Notes: generated by a model not told the origin, from the letters alone. A DNA stretch of 64,000 nucleotides from Gemmiger gallinarum (GCF_014982805.1 NZ_JADCKC010000002.1:310001-374000), one strand, 5' to 3'. Positions 36,392 through 45,208 are shown, counted from the first letter of the stretch. Numbers and translations: made by a program.

Positions 36392-37039
36392 TCAGGCGGT
36401 GATGGAATGTCCCACCAGGCCGTAGATAGCCAGCGACAGAATACCGATGTAGATCAGTGAGCTGGGCAGCCCCTTGAAGACGCCGGGCACATCCTTGCTG
36501 CGCAGACGGCGGCGGCCTTCGTCCACAATGGCCACGGCGAACAGATAGCCGATGCCGCTGCCCAGGCTGAAGGCGACCGTCTCCAGCAGAGTAAAGTTCT
36601 GATTGGCGCAAATCAGGATGGTGCCCAGAATGCAGCAGTTATAGGTGGCAAGGGGCAGCTGTTCCCGGAAGGGACGGCTGTGCTTGCCGCCGATGCAGAG
36701 GATCAGCCAGACGACCCCCATGGCCACGGTGGCGCAGGTCAGGTAGACGACGGGGCGCAGGGCTGTGATCGGCAGCCACGAAGGCAAGTAATTCCGAATC
36801 CAGGGGAAAAACCAGTCGTGGGCCATCCAGCCCAGAGGCGCCGACACCAGCTGTACCAGAATGATGGGGATGCAGTATTGCAGGGTGCGGATGTCCCGGT
36901 CTTCCACCAGTTTGAGCAGGCGGGAGACACCCATGCCCTGGGTAAAGACAATGTTTTCCGCAAAGACGGCCATGACGGCGTAGCTGAAGAATTTCAGCAC
37001 CGCCTCCATGACGCTGAGCTCAGTGGCGACGTTCAGCAT
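36392..37039 (-). CDS. rnfA: RnfA-like membrane subunit, first cluster cysteine replaced
   Basis: 215 codons from the ATG at 37039, chosen for GAGGAGGTG upstream; it overlaps rnfE by 20 bases. Six or so hydrophobic helices. The C-terminal half matches RnfA well: LPLATYNCCILG with Cys135 and KDVPGVFKGLPSSLIYIGILSLAIYG. The first half aligns ungapped as ENIVFTQGMGVSR against the usual NNFVLVKFLGLCP, so the conserved Cys becomes Ser39. In Rnf and Nqr, RnfA and RnfE each supply two cysteines to an intramembrane 2Fe-2S cluster. Only one of the pair is kept here. The assignment to the family is firm; the activity is in doubt. Confidence 0.85.
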   Translation of the reverse strand: MLNVATELSVMEAVLKFFSYAVMAVFAENIVFTQGMGVSRLLKLVEDRDIRTLQYCIPIILVQLVSAPLGWMAHDWFFPWIRNYLPSWLPITALRPVVYLTCATVAMGVVWLILCIGGKHSRPFREQLPLATYNCCILGTILICANQNFTLLETVAFSLGSGIGYLFAVAIVDEGRRRLRSKDVPGVFKGLPSSLIYIGILSLAIYGLVGHSITA

Positions 37040-37949
37040 ATTGGTGGCGCACCTCCTCGCGCTTGAAGTGGGTGTACGCATTGACAATGCCGGTCCATGC
37101 CGCCGCAATAAGGCCCAGCAGGATAAAGCCGCCTGCGGGCTGCTGCACAATGGGCAGCGGGGCAATTTCCATGATGACATGGCCAAAGGCGGTGCCGGCG
37201 CCCAGCAGTTCACGCACAAAACCTACCAGCAGTACTGCAATGCACAGGCCTGCGGTATTGTTGATGCCCCGGCGCAGCGCCTCCCCCACCGGTTCCAGCT
37301 CGGGGCTTTCCATCCGTTTGATAATGGCGGATTCCACGGCGAGCAGAGGCAGATAAATGCCCAGCACCGACAGATCGGTGCCGAACCAGGCGTACAGAAT
37401 GCAGTAGGCCGGGATATACAGAATGGCTGCCGAGTAGGCATAGATCACCGGGCGGAAGCGGTTGCCGGTGAGGTGGCAGATAGCCACTGCCAGCACGCGG
37501 GTGGTGGTGAGCAGCAGCACCGCCGCCGCGCACAGCATGAGGGCGTTGTCCCAGTTGTAGGCCGCCGCAATGACCGGCGCCAGGCCCAGGCCCCGCATCA
37601 TGACGGGGTTGTTGAGCCAGAGATGGTCGTCGTGGATCTTCTGGTCCAGCTCCGCCTCCGCCTCGGCGCGGGTCTTGCGTCTGGGCGCGGCGGGCTTGGG
37701 GGCGGGCTGTCTGGGGGGCTCAGCGGTCTGGGCCGCATCGGCGGTTTCCGCCTGGCGGCGCTGTTCCGCCTCCATGGCAGCCTGTTCGATCTCATGCTGG
37801 GTCTTGCCCTCCATGGCGGCACGGCGGGCGCTTTCCAGCATTTCGGGAGAAATCTGGGGGATGATCAGCGTCTGGGAGCGCTCGGGCTGTTGTTTGCCCT
37901 TGCCTGCCTTGCCGCTGCGGGGTTTATTCCGATTTGGTGTGTTTTGCAA
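37020..37949 (-). CDS. rnfE: RnfE-like membrane subunit with long N-terminal extension and no cluster cysteines
   Basis: 309 codons starting at TTG (37949) with GGAGG upstream, overlapping rnfD by 26 bases. Residues 1-105 are a charged, Ala/Gln/Pro-rich extension absent from ordinary RnfE (about 200-230 residues). Then the membrane part: WLNNPVMMRGLGLAP aligns with the family's NN...LGLCP but has Ala124 for Cys, and LGIYLPLLAVESAIIKR aligns with LGIFIPLIVTNCIVVGR but has Glu206-Ser207 for Asn-Cys. VGFVRELLGAGT is conserved. Both cysteines that should bind the intramembrane 2Fe-2S cluster are missing. The codons (GCG, TCC) were checked directly. Family membership rests on the colinear RnfD-RnfE-RnfA order and these motifs. 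Confidence 0.83.
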   Translation of the reverse strand: MQNTPNRNKPRSGKAGKGKQQPERSQTLIIPQISPEMLESARRAAMEGKTQHEIEQAAMEAEQRRQAETADAAQTAEPPRQPAPKPAAPRRKTRAEAEAELDQKIHDDHLWLNNPVMMRGLGLAPVIAAAYNWDNALMLCAAAVLLLTTTRVLAVAICHLTGNRFRPVIYAYSAAILYIPAYCILYAWFGTDLSVLGIYLPLLAVESAIIKRMESPELEPVGEALRRGINNTAGLCIAVLLVGFVRELLGAGTAFGHVIMEIAPLPIVQQPAGGFILLGLIAAAWTGIVNAYTHFKREEVRHQYAERRH

Positions 37950-38943
37950 GACGCCGTTCCTCCTTCTTCATAAATCGGACGCGCTCGGCACGGCGGGCCA
38001 CCAGGTCCAGCCATTCAGGGATGGCGTTGACCAGCAAAAGGGCAAAGCAGAAGCCGGTCTCGTAGTCGCTGAAATAGCGCATGGCCGTGGCAAACACGCC
38101 CAGGGCCAGACCGTAAATGATGCGGCTGGTGTGACGGTTGGGCTGGGTGACGGGCTCGCTGGCCAGGAAGATGCCGCCGAACAGCATGGTGCCGGACAGC
38201 ACGATATATTTTTCCAGATAAATGCGCTGACGGACAAACTCCCAGGGGAAGCTGAAGTTGGGCAGCTCATTGAGGTTGGGCAGCAGCCAGGGCACGGCCA
38301 CGCAGACGATCAGGTAGGGCAAAAAGGTGGACAATTTCAGATGTCCCCGGCAGAGCAGATAGAGGCCGCAGGCAGCGATGACCAGAATGGCACAGGTGCC
38401 GGAAGGCCCCGACACATTGCCGGTGACCAGATTGAGGGTGCTGGCCGTGGGCAGGCCGCCGCTGCTGAGGGTGGCGTTCATGCCGGCGGTGAGGGTGACA
38501 TCGGCGGCATCCCACAGAGGCAGGGCAGTGCCCGGCGTGGGATAGAAAAAGACCTGGTTGGGCCAGGAGAGACCCACCACGGCCAGACCAACCGCCGCCG
38601 GGTGGAAGGGATAGTGTTCCTCGCCGCCGAAGGTCTCCTTGGCAAAGACCGCCACAATGGCCCCGGCAATGACGATGTAGTATGGCACGCTGGCCGGCAG
38701 CAGCAGTGCCACCAGCACGGCAAAGCATTCGCTGGACGGCTCATGGGGCTGATAGCCGTGGCCGTGCAGCGGCGCCAGAACACAGTCGCACAGATAAGCG
38801 GTGGCGGCGGCCACAATGCCCAGCAGAGCCGGGCGGGCGCCGTAGTAGTAGCAGCTCATGGCAAAAAGCGGCACACTGCACCACAGGATATCGGTGTAAT
38901 AGGCATAGTTGGCGCTGCGTTCAATTTTGGGATGTCTTGGCAT
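37924..38943 (-). CDS. rnfD: RnfD-like membrane subunit
   Basis: 339 codons with AAAAGGAG upstream. Polytopic protein with RnfD/NqrB-type features: AKETFGGEEHYPFHPAAVGLAV (family: GGLGQNPFNPA), and VLSGTMLFGGIFLASEPVT (family: LLSGATMLGAFFILTDPVT). In ordinary RnfD a Thr in a QATPL/SGAT-type motif carries covalent FMN; the aligned stretch here is LPTASTLN, with Ser168-Thr169, so the flavin site is non-canonical. It is preceded by rpe with 15 bases between and followed by overlapping rnfE. rnfC, rnfG and rnfB, normally in the same operon, are absent from the window. Confidence 0.85.
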   Translation of the reverse strand: MPRHPKIERSANYAYYTDILWCSVPLFAMSCYYYGARPALLGIVAAATAYLCDCVLAPLHGHGYQPHEPSSECFAVLVALLLPASVPYYIVIAGAIVAVFAKETFGGEEHYPFHPAAVGLAVVGLSWPNQVFFYPTPGTALPLWDAADVTLTAGMNATLSSGGLPTASTLNLVTGNVSGPSGTCAILVIAACGLYLLCRGHLKLSTFLPYLIVCVAVPWLLPNLNELPNFSFPWEFVRQRIYLEKYIVLSGTMLFGGIFLASEPVTQPNRHTSRIIYGLALGVFATAMRYFSDYETGFCFALLLVNAIPEWLDLVARRAERVRFMKKEERRLAKHTKSE

Positions 38944-38958
38944 GGTAGCTCCTTTTGT

Positions 38959-39609
38959 TTACAGGGCGCGAAGCTCGGCCACAGCAGCGGCGGGGTCAGC
39001 GGCGGCAAAAACCTGGCTGCCCGCCACAAGGATGTCGGCGCCCGCTGCGGTGCAGAGGGCCCCGGTCTGACTGTTGACGCCGCCGTCCACCGAGATCCTG
39101 AACCCGAGGCCGTGTTCCCGGCGGTAAGCGTCCAGGGCGGCGATCTTGTCCACGGCGGCAGGCATGAACTTCTGCCCGCCGAAGCCCGGCTCCACGCTCA
39201 TGACCAGCACCATCTCCACCTGGTCCAGAATGGGCAGGATATCCTCCACGGGGGTGGCGGGCTTGATGCTGACGCCCGCCCCCACGCCCAGGGCATGGAT
39301 GGCTTTGATAGCCCCGGCGGCGTCCTCCACCGCCTCCACGTGGAAGGTGATGCAGGAGGCGCCCGCCTGGACAAAGGCCTCGGCGTAGCGCACCGGCTGG
39401 GAGATCATGAGGTGAACGTCGTAATAAGCGTCGGGCAGGGCCTTGTGCAGGCTGGCCAGCACCGGCACGCCCAGGCTGATGTTGGGCACAAAATGGCCGT
39501 CCATCACGTCAATGTGCAGCATATCGGCCCCGGCGTCCAGGACCTTGCGGCATTCACGTCCCAGGTCGGCGAAATCCGCCGCCAGGATGGAAGGACTCAG
39601 CTGAATCAT
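38959..39609 (-). CDS. rpe: Ribulose-phosphate 3-epimerase
   Basis: 216 codons from the ATG at 39609 (AAGGGAAG upstream); an upstream in-frame ATG at 39642 would overlap the pepP stop and gives an untypical N-terminus. Interconverts ribulose 5-phosphate and xylulose 5-phosphate in the pentose phosphate pathway. Seen: LSPSILAADFADLG, LHIDVMDGHFVPNISLG with metal-binding His and Asp, HLMISQP, MSVEPGFGGQKF, and SVDGGVN with the second catalytic Asp. It lies 29 bases after pepP. Confidence 0.95.
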   Translation of the reverse strand: MIQLSPSILAADFADLGRECRKVLDAGADMLHIDVMDGHFVPNISLGVPVLASLHKALPDAYYDVHLMISQPVRYAEAFVQAGASCITFHVEAVEDAAGAIKAIHALGVGAGVSIKPATPVEDILPILDQVEMVLVMSVEPGFGGQKFMPAAVDKIAALDAYRREHGLGFRISVDGGVNSQTGALCTAAGADILVAGSQVFAAADPAAAVAELRAL

Positions 39610-39638
39610 ATACTTCCCTTTTTTCCCTTGCAAACAGA

Positions 39639-40718
39639 TCACAGAATGGTGATCTCTTTCGGATAATGGTTGAGCACCCGGCAGCCGTCCTCGGTGACGA
39701 GGACCAGGTCCTCGATGCGGACGCCCACATCCCCGGGCAGATAGATGCCCGGCTCAATGGAAAAGCACATGCCGGGTTTTGCCTCAATGCGGCAGGCCGA
39801 CGAAACGTCGCCGTACTCGTGGTCGTTGAGGCCGATGAAGTGGCCCAGGCGGTGGTTGAAATATTCCCCGTACCCCGCCCTGGCAATGACCTCCCGGGCG
39901 GCGGCATCCAGCTCGCACATCTTGACGCCGGGACGCACCAGCTGCTCCGCCGTCTCGTTGGCCAGGCGGACCAGCTCGTACACCTCCCGCTGATGGGCGG
40001 TGGGCTCGGCGGTAAAGAAGGTGCGGGTCATGTCGCTGCAATAGTGGTCGTAGACGCCGCCCACATCAAAGAGCACCATCTCCCCCTCTTTCAGGGCGCG
40101 GGCGCTGTTCTGGTGGTGGGGGTCGGCGGCATCCTCCCCGAAGGCGACGATGGGCTCAAAGCTCACCCCGCTGCAGCCGTGGGCCTTGTAGATGGCCTTG
40201 ATCTTTTCCGCCAGTTCCAGCTCGGTGACGCCGGGGTGCACGGCGGCGGCAAACTCCGCCATACAGTCGTCGTTGACCTTGCTGGAGGCGATCATGGCCT
40301 TCTGCTCGGCCTCGTCCTTGACGGCGCGGACCATGTCGCAGCAGATGCTGCCCACCCGGTACTCCCGGGCCACCGGCAACTCCTGCAAACGCAGCAGAAA
40401 CCGGGCGGGCCAGTCCTTGTCGATGCCCAGCCCCTTATGGCAGTCCAGATAGGGCGCCATGAGGGCGGGGGCATCGTCGGTATCGTCAAAATTCACCACC
40501 GGCAGGCCCACGTCGGGCGTGCCGAAGAGGCGGTTGATGAACAGCCGGGCGGAACCGTCGGCGGACAGCAGCAGACAGTACATCCGCTCACCGGGGTCGA
40601 TGTGCAGACCGGTCAGGTAAAAAATCGTGGTGGGATCGCTGACGATGAGCTGGGTCAGGCCGTGGGCCGCCATTTCGGCGCGGACCCGCTCCAGCCGGGT
40701 CAGAGGCTTTTTGGGCAT
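39639..40718 (-). CDS. M24 family aminopeptidase (Xaa-Pro type)
   Basis: 359 codons, cytosolic. The N-terminal creatinase-like domain (LTQLIVSDPTTIFYLTGL) is followed by the pita-bread catalytic domain. The five metal ligands are all present: the Asp in LFDVGGVYDHY, the Asp in CSDMTRTFF, the His in RLGHFIGL, the Glu in SIEPGIYLPG, and the Glu in VRIEDLVLV. This fits a dimetal Xaa-Pro dipeptidase or aminopeptidase P. RBS GGGAGG. It separates glf from rpe in a run of same-strand genes with short gaps, so transcription from the polysaccharide genes may continue into it. Confidence 0.9.
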   Translation of the reverse strand: MPKKPLTRLERVRAEMAAHGLTQLIVSDPTTIFYLTGLHIDPGERMYCLLLSADGSARLFINRLFGTPDVGLPVVNFDDTDDAPALMAPYLDCHKGLGIDKDWPARFLLRLQELPVAREYRVGSICCDMVRAVKDEAEQKAMIASSKVNDDCMAEFAAAVHPGVTELELAEKIKAIYKAHGCSGVSFEPIVAFGEDAADPHHQNSARALKEGEMVLFDVGGVYDHYCSDMTRTFFTAEPTAHQREVYELVRLANETAEQLVRPGVKMCELDAAAREVIARAGYGEYFNHRLGHFIGLNDHEYGDVSSACRIEAKPGMCFSIEPGIYLPGDVGVRIEDLVLVTEDGCRVLNHYPKEITIL

Positions 40719-40755
40719 AGCAGATGCCTCCCTTTCCTCAGACAGTGTTCAGATT

Positions 40756-41877
40756 TCAGACGGTGTACTGGTTGACTTTGTCCTGCTGCACCAAAAAGCA
40801 GTTGAGGGCGCTCTCGATGACCTTGTCCATGTCGTAGTACTTGTACTCACCCAGGCGGCCGCCGAAGACCACATGGGGCTCGGCGTCGGCCATGGCCTTG
40901 TAGCGGGCATAGAGGGTGTTGTTGGCCTCGTCATTGACGGGATAGTAGGGCTCGTCGCCGGGCTTCCACTCGGCGGAGTACTCCCGGCTGATGACCGTCT
41001 TGGGCTGGTCGCCGAACTCAAAGTGCTTGTGCTCGATGACGCGGGTGTAGGGGGTCTCGGCGTCGGTGTAGTTGACCACGGCGTTGCCCTGATAGTTGGG
41101 CATATCCAGCACCTCGGTCTCAAAGCGGACGCTGCGGTACTGCAATGCGCCCAGGCTGTAATCAAAGTAGGCGTCGATGGGGCCGGTGTAGATGACCCGG
41201 CCGGCCAGCTTGTCCAGTTCGGCCTTGTCCTTCAGGTAGTTGACGCCCAGGCGGACCTCGATGCCGTCCAGCATCTTTTCCACCATTTTGGTGTAGCCGC
41301 CGTTGGGAATGCCCTGGTACAGGGCGTTGAAGTAGTTGTTGTCGTAGGTGAAGCGCACCGGCAGGCGGCGGATGATGAAGGCAGGCAGCTCGGTGCAGGG
41401 ACGGCCCCACTGCTTTTCAGTGTAGCCCTTGACCAGCTTTTCATAGATGTCGGTACCCACCAGGTTGATGGCCTGCTCCTCCAGATTCTTGGGCTCCGGG
41501 GTGAAGTGGGCGGCGCGCTGCTCCTCGATCTTGGCATGGGCCTCGGCGGGCGTGACCACGCCCCACATCTTGTTGAAGGTGTTCATGTTGAAGGGCATGT
41601 TATAAATTTCGCCGTGATAGTTGGCCACCGGAGAGTTGGTGTACCGGTTGAACACCGCGAACTGGTTGACATAGTCCCACACTTCCTTGTTGTTGGTGTG
41701 GAAGATGTGCGCGCCGTAGCGGTGGACGTTGATGCCCTCCACGCTCTCGGTGTAGATGTTGCCGGCGATGTGGTCCCGCTTGTCGATGACCAGGCAGGTC
41801 TTGCCCGCAGCCTTGGCCTCGTGGGCGAAAACTGCGCCGAACAGACCGGCGCCGACGATCAGATAATCATATTGCAT
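40756..41877 (-). CDS. glf: UDP-galactopyranose mutase
   Basis: 373 codons from the ATG at 41877 (GGAGGAAC upstream). FAD-dependent enzyme converting UDP-galactopyranose to UDP-galactofuranose. The N-terminal dinucleotide fold YDYLIVGAGLFGAVFAHEA, the IDKRDHIAGN motif, RYGAHIFHTNN, and the C-terminal FGGRLGEYKYYDMDKVI are all characteristic. Its presence at the end of the glycosyltransferase run implies a galactofuranose residue in the surface polymer. Confidence 0.95.
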   Translation of the reverse strand: MQYDYLIVGAGLFGAVFAHEAKAAGKTCLVIDKRDHIAGNIYTESVEGINVHRYGAHIFHTNNKEVWDYVNQFAVFNRYTNSPVANYHGEIYNMPFNMNTFNKMWGVVTPAEAHAKIEEQRAAHFTPEPKNLEEQAINLVGTDIYEKLVKGYTEKQWGRPCTELPAFIIRRLPVRFTYDNNYFNALYQGIPNGGYTKMVEKMLDGIEVRLGVNYLKDKAELDKLAGRVIYTGPIDAYFDYSLGALQYRSVRFETEVLDMPNYQGNAVVNYTDAETPYTRVIEHKHFEFGDQPKTVISREYSAEWKPGDEPYYPVNDEANNTLYARYKAMADAEPHVVFGGRLGEYKYYDMDKVIESALNCFLVQQDKVNQYTV

Positions 41878-42020
41878 GGCAGTGTTCCTCCAAAAATCAT
41901 AGAAAGGCAATGAAAAATATAAGGAATACCGTAGGTTTCCCCTGTTCTGCCCATCAGCGGCAGGCTGGGGAAAATCTGCGGGTGGAAACGGGTTTGACGG
42001 GGTAAGCGCCGCGGGGCCAA

Positions 42021-42962
42021 TCAATGCTGCATGGCGTCCTGCTTCCAGCGCTCGGCCTCCTGCAGGCGGAACTCAAAGTCCCGCTTGTCCTTGCCCAGCA
42101 GGCTGGACAGGATAACGCCCGCCACAAAGAGCATGAGGGCGGCGATCATGACAAAGCCGCAGACGATGAGGGTGGGGAACCGGGGCACCAGCCCGGTGAC
42201 AAAGTACTCGGTGAGTACCGGCATCATGAACAGCAGGCTGATGAGAGCCAGCACCACCGCAATGACGGTGAAAAAGCCGAAGGGCCGATAGTTTTTGTAC
42301 AGTTTCAGGATAGTGCCCAGAACCTTGGCGCCGTCGGAGTAGGTGTTGAGCTTGGAGACGCTGCCCTCGGGGCGGTCGCGGTACTCGATGACCACGTTTT
42401 CCACCTGCATGTTGCGCTGCACCGCGTGGATGGACATCTCGGTCTCGATCTCAAAGCCCCGGGACAGCACCGGGAAGGTCTTGACAAAGGCAAAGCTGAA
42501 GGCCCGGTAACCGGTCATGATGTCCTGGATCTTGGCGCCGAACAGGCAGTTGATGCTCAGGCGCACCAGGCTGTTGCCAAAGTTGTGGAAGGGGCGCTTG
42601 TTCTCGGTGAAATAAGTGGAGGACAGGCGGTCGCCCACCACCATGTCCGCCTGATGCTCCAGCACCAGACGGCACATCTCGGGGGCGGACTCGGCGGGAT
42701 AGGTGTCGTCGCCGTCCACCAGAATGTAGCATTCGGCGTCGATCTCCCGGAACATCCGGCGCAGGACGTTGCCCTTGCCCTGGCTGTACTCGTGGCGCAC
42801 CACCGCCCCGGCGGCCTCGGCCAGCTGGACGGTGCGGTCGGAGGAATTGTTGTCATACACATAGATGACCGCCTCCGGCAGGACGGCGCGGAAGTCCCGC
42901 ACCACCTTTTCCACCGTCTTTTCCTCGTTGTAGCACGGAATCAAAACCGCAATTTTATCCAT
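42021..42962 (-). CDS. GT2 glycosyltransferase, dolichol-phosphate-mannose-synthase-like, with two C-terminal helices
   Basis: 313 codons. The catalytic GT2 domain shows VLIPCYNEEKTV, VYDNNSSDRT, ILVDGDDTYPAE (metal-binding DXD type) and the MTGYRAFS motif; two membrane helices follow (about 230-252 and 262-288). Such enzymes usually load a sugar onto undecaprenyl phosphate for GT-C transferases (GtrB/DPM1 type). Three GT-C-like proteins are encoded in this window, so it could provide the donor for one of them. It is 143 bases ahead of glf and 15 bases after the upstream GT4 gene. Confidence 0.88.
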   Translation of the reverse strand: MDKIAVLIPCYNEEKTVEKVVRDFRAVLPEAVIYVYDNNSSDRTVQLAEAAGAVVRHEYSQGKGNVLRRMFREIDAECYILVDGDDTYPAESAPEMCRLVLEHQADMVVGDRLSSTYFTENKRPFHNFGNSLVRLSINCLFGAKIQDIMTGYRAFSFAFVKTFPVLSRGFEIETEMSIHAVQRNMQVENVVIEYRDRPEGSVSKLNTYSDGAKVLGTILKLYKNYRPFGFFTVIAVVLALISLLFMMPVLTEYFVTGLVPRFPTLIVCGFVMIAALMLFVAGVILSSLLGKDKRDFEFRLQEAERWKQDAMQH

Positions 42963-42977
42963 AGTCTGGTTTTCTCC

Positions 42978-44036
42978 TTATTCCGCGGCATAACGCTTGA
43001 TCTGCTCCAGCCAGAAAGCCGCTGTTTTATCCCAACTGTATTTTTCCAGAAGTTTATCCGGTTTGGACACAGGTTCCGCCAGCAGGGCGTCCAGATCAGC
43101 CTCATAATCATTGGGGTCAAAATACCGGGCGCAGTCGCCGTACAGTTCGGGCAGGCAGCTGGCATTGGACAGCAGGATGGGCGCGCCCTGGCTCAGTGCC
43201 TCCAGCGGAGGAATGCCGAAGCCCTCGAACACCGCCGGGTGCAGAAAGGCCTTGCAGTGCTGCATCAGGGCCTTGTTCTCCCCGTCGGTGACATAGCCGG
43301 GGTAAAACACATTGCCGGTGTCTCTGGCAGCGTCGGCCTCGTCCTTGCCGAAGGCCGCCAGGTCGGCGCCCCCCGCCACCACAAAGGTCTTGTCCGGGTT
43401 GCGGGCCGCCACCTCCCGGATCCACTTGTAGTTTTTGTGCTTGGCCAGGCTGCCCAAAGCGTAGAAGTACTCCCCTTTTTTCACATCCGGAAGCTTTTCA
43501 AAGACGCTCTCGTCGGGCTCCACAGCGTTCATGTGTTCCCAGCCGTTGTAGGTGACGCCGATCTTGTCCAGGGGGATGCCCAGCTTGTCCGAGATCAGAT
43601 GCCGCTGGTCGTCGCTGACGGTGTAGACCTCCCGGGCGAACCACTTGGTAGACAGGCAGTGCACCCAGAACTTGAAGCGGAAAAAGCCCCGGTCGGTATC
43701 CATGACCAGGGGGCGGATATCGTGGAGCACCACGGCGCTGTCGCGGGTCATGAGCATATCGCTGGCCAGACCCACGAAAAAGGCATGGTTCTTGCGCAGG
43801 TAATGGGGCAGAACAAACAGATTGTAGCAGTACCGCACCGCATGCAGCGGCACCACCTGAATATTTTTGAGTCCCGTCAGGTGGAGGGGACGGCCGTCGT
43901 CCCGGTAGGCCAGACGCACGTCCAGTCCGGTGCCTTCCAGCAGCTTGTCCAGGCGGGAGATCACCTCATACACATACCGGGGAATGCCGGTGATGTTATC
44001 GCACAGAACCGTGCCGTTGATGACGATAGGCCTCAC
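42978..44036 (-). CDS. GT4 family glycosyltransferase
   Basis: 352 codons starting at GTG (44036), with GGAGAG upstream and a four-base GTGA overlap with the preceding gene. GT-B fold retaining transferase: N-terminal GIPRYVYEVISRLD, and the C-terminal donor-binding block AFLHPAVFEGFGIPPLEALSQGAPILLSN with the E-x7-E pattern. Donor and acceptor cannot be told. It is tightly coupled with the other GT4 upstream. Confidence 0.88.
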   Translation of the reverse strand: MRPIVINGTVLCDNITGIPRYVYEVISRLDKLLEGTGLDVRLAYRDDGRPLHLTGLKNIQVVPLHAVRYCYNLFVLPHYLRKNHAFFVGLASDMLMTRDSAVVLHDIRPLVMDTDRGFFRFKFWVHCLSTKWFAREVYTVSDDQRHLISDKLGIPLDKIGVTYNGWEHMNAVEPDESVFEKLPDVKKGEYFYALGSLAKHKNYKWIREVAARNPDKTFVVAGGADLAAFGKDEADAARDTGNVFYPGYVTDGENKALMQHCKAFLHPAVFEGFGIPPLEALSQGAPILLSNASCLPELYGDCARYFDPNDYEADLDALLAEPVSKPDKLLEKYSWDKTAAFWLEQIKRYAAE

Positions 44037-45208
44037 TTTGTCTCTCCTCCGTTCGATTTGGCGGCAAGCTCGTCCCGGCGGGAACAGGCATACAGCTCAT
44101 CGGCCCAGTCCTTCCAGCGGCGGGCGCAGTAGTCCCGCAGCTCGTTTTCAAACCGCTCCTCCGAGAAGCCGCGGCTGTGCTCCCGGATCTCCTCCGGCGA
44201 GAAGGACACGCCGTCCTTCTCAAACCGCTCAATGCACTCGGCCAGGGAATCCACCGTCTGCTCCTCAAAGAAGAGGCCGGTCTTGCCGTCCAGCACCGTC
44301 TCGCAGACGCCGCCGCGGCCAAAAGCCAGCACCGGTGTGCCGGCACTCTGGGCCTCCACCGGGGTGATGCCGAAGTCCTCCTCCCCGGGGAAGAGGAAGG
44401 CCTTGGCCCGCAGGTAATAGCCGCGGACCTCCTCGTCGCTCAGGCCGCCGCCCAGAAATTCAACGGTCGGCCCGGCCAGAGCGTGGAGATGGTTCGCCTC
44501 TCCCCCGCCGCCGATGACCACCAGCCGCTTGCCCAGCTTGGTGCAGGCCGCCACCGCCAGGTCAATGCGCTTGTACCAGGTAAAGCGGCCCACCACCAGG
44601 TAAAAGTCCTCTTTGGGGCACAGCGGCTGTTCGTTGATATGCACGCAGGGATAGATGACATCGGCGTCCCTGCGGTAATATTTTTTGATGCGGTTGGCGA
44701 TGTAGTGGGAGTTTGCGATGAAGTAGTCCACCCGGTCGGCGGCACACTTGTCCCACACCCGCAGCTTGTGCATCTGATGGGGCATGACCCGGCGAACCAG
44801 CCAGTTGGCGTTGTCCCGGTAGGTGTAGTAGAAGTCCCAGACATAGCGGGTGGGGGTGTGGCAGTAGCAGATGTGCACCGCGTCCGGCCGGGTGATGACC
44901 CCCTTGCTGCAGGAAGAGCTGGAGGAAAGCACCAGGTCGTACTCCGACAGGTCCAGCGCCTCAAAGGCGGCGGGCATCCAGGGCAGCAGGGAACGGTAAA
45001 TTTTGGTGGCAAAGGGCAGCTTCTGGATGTAGGTGGTGCGGATGTCGTAATCCCGGAACCAGGCGGGCATTTTTTTCTTGTCGTACACCAGGGTGTAGAT
45101 GACCGCGTCGGGGAAGACATGGTGCATGCAGTCCACCACCCGGTCGGCGCCCGCATAGGCCACCAGCCAGTCGTGTACAATGGCGACTTTCGGTTTTTTG
45201 TTCTGCAT
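44033..45208 (-). CDS. GT4 family glycosyltransferase (WbaZ-like)
   Basis: 391 codons. N-terminal KVAIVHDWLVAYAGADRVVD, middle VHICYCHTPTRYVWDFYYTYRD, FIANSHYIANRIKKYY, and donor-binding AFLFPGEEDFGITPVEAQSAGTPVLAFGRGG. The arrangement resembles mannosyltransferases of the WbaZ/MtfC group of O-antigen and exopolysaccharide loci. Cytosolic; acts on the lipid-linked intermediate started by the sugar transferase 44 bases upstream. The stop overlaps the next gene's start. Confidence 0.88.
   Translation of the reverse strand: MQNKKPKVAIVHDWLVAYAGADRVVDCMHHVFPDAVIYTLVYDKKKMPAWFRDYDIRTTYIQKLPFATKIYRSLLPWMPAAFEALDLSEYDLVLSSSSSCSKGVITRPDAVHICYCHTPTRYVWDFYYTYRDNANWLVRRVMPHQMHKLRVWDKCAADRVDYFIANSHYIANRIKKYYRRDADVIYPCVHINEQPLCPKEDFYLVVGRFTWYKRIDLAVAACTKLGKRLVVIGGGGEANHLHALAGPTVEFLGGGLSDEEVRGYYLRAKAFLFPGEEDFGITPVEAQSAGTPVLAFGRGGVCETVLDGKTGLFFEEQTVDSLAECIERFEKDGVSFSPEEIREHSRGFSEERFENELRDYCARRWKDWADELYACSRRDELAAKSNGGETK

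Noticed and set aside
37924-38943. A complete Rnf operon
   Set aside because: Neighbours on both sides (rpe upstream, DUF1015 downstream) are not rnfC, rnfG or rnfB, and no ferredoxin-rich or FMN-binding RnfG-type frame is seen in the window.
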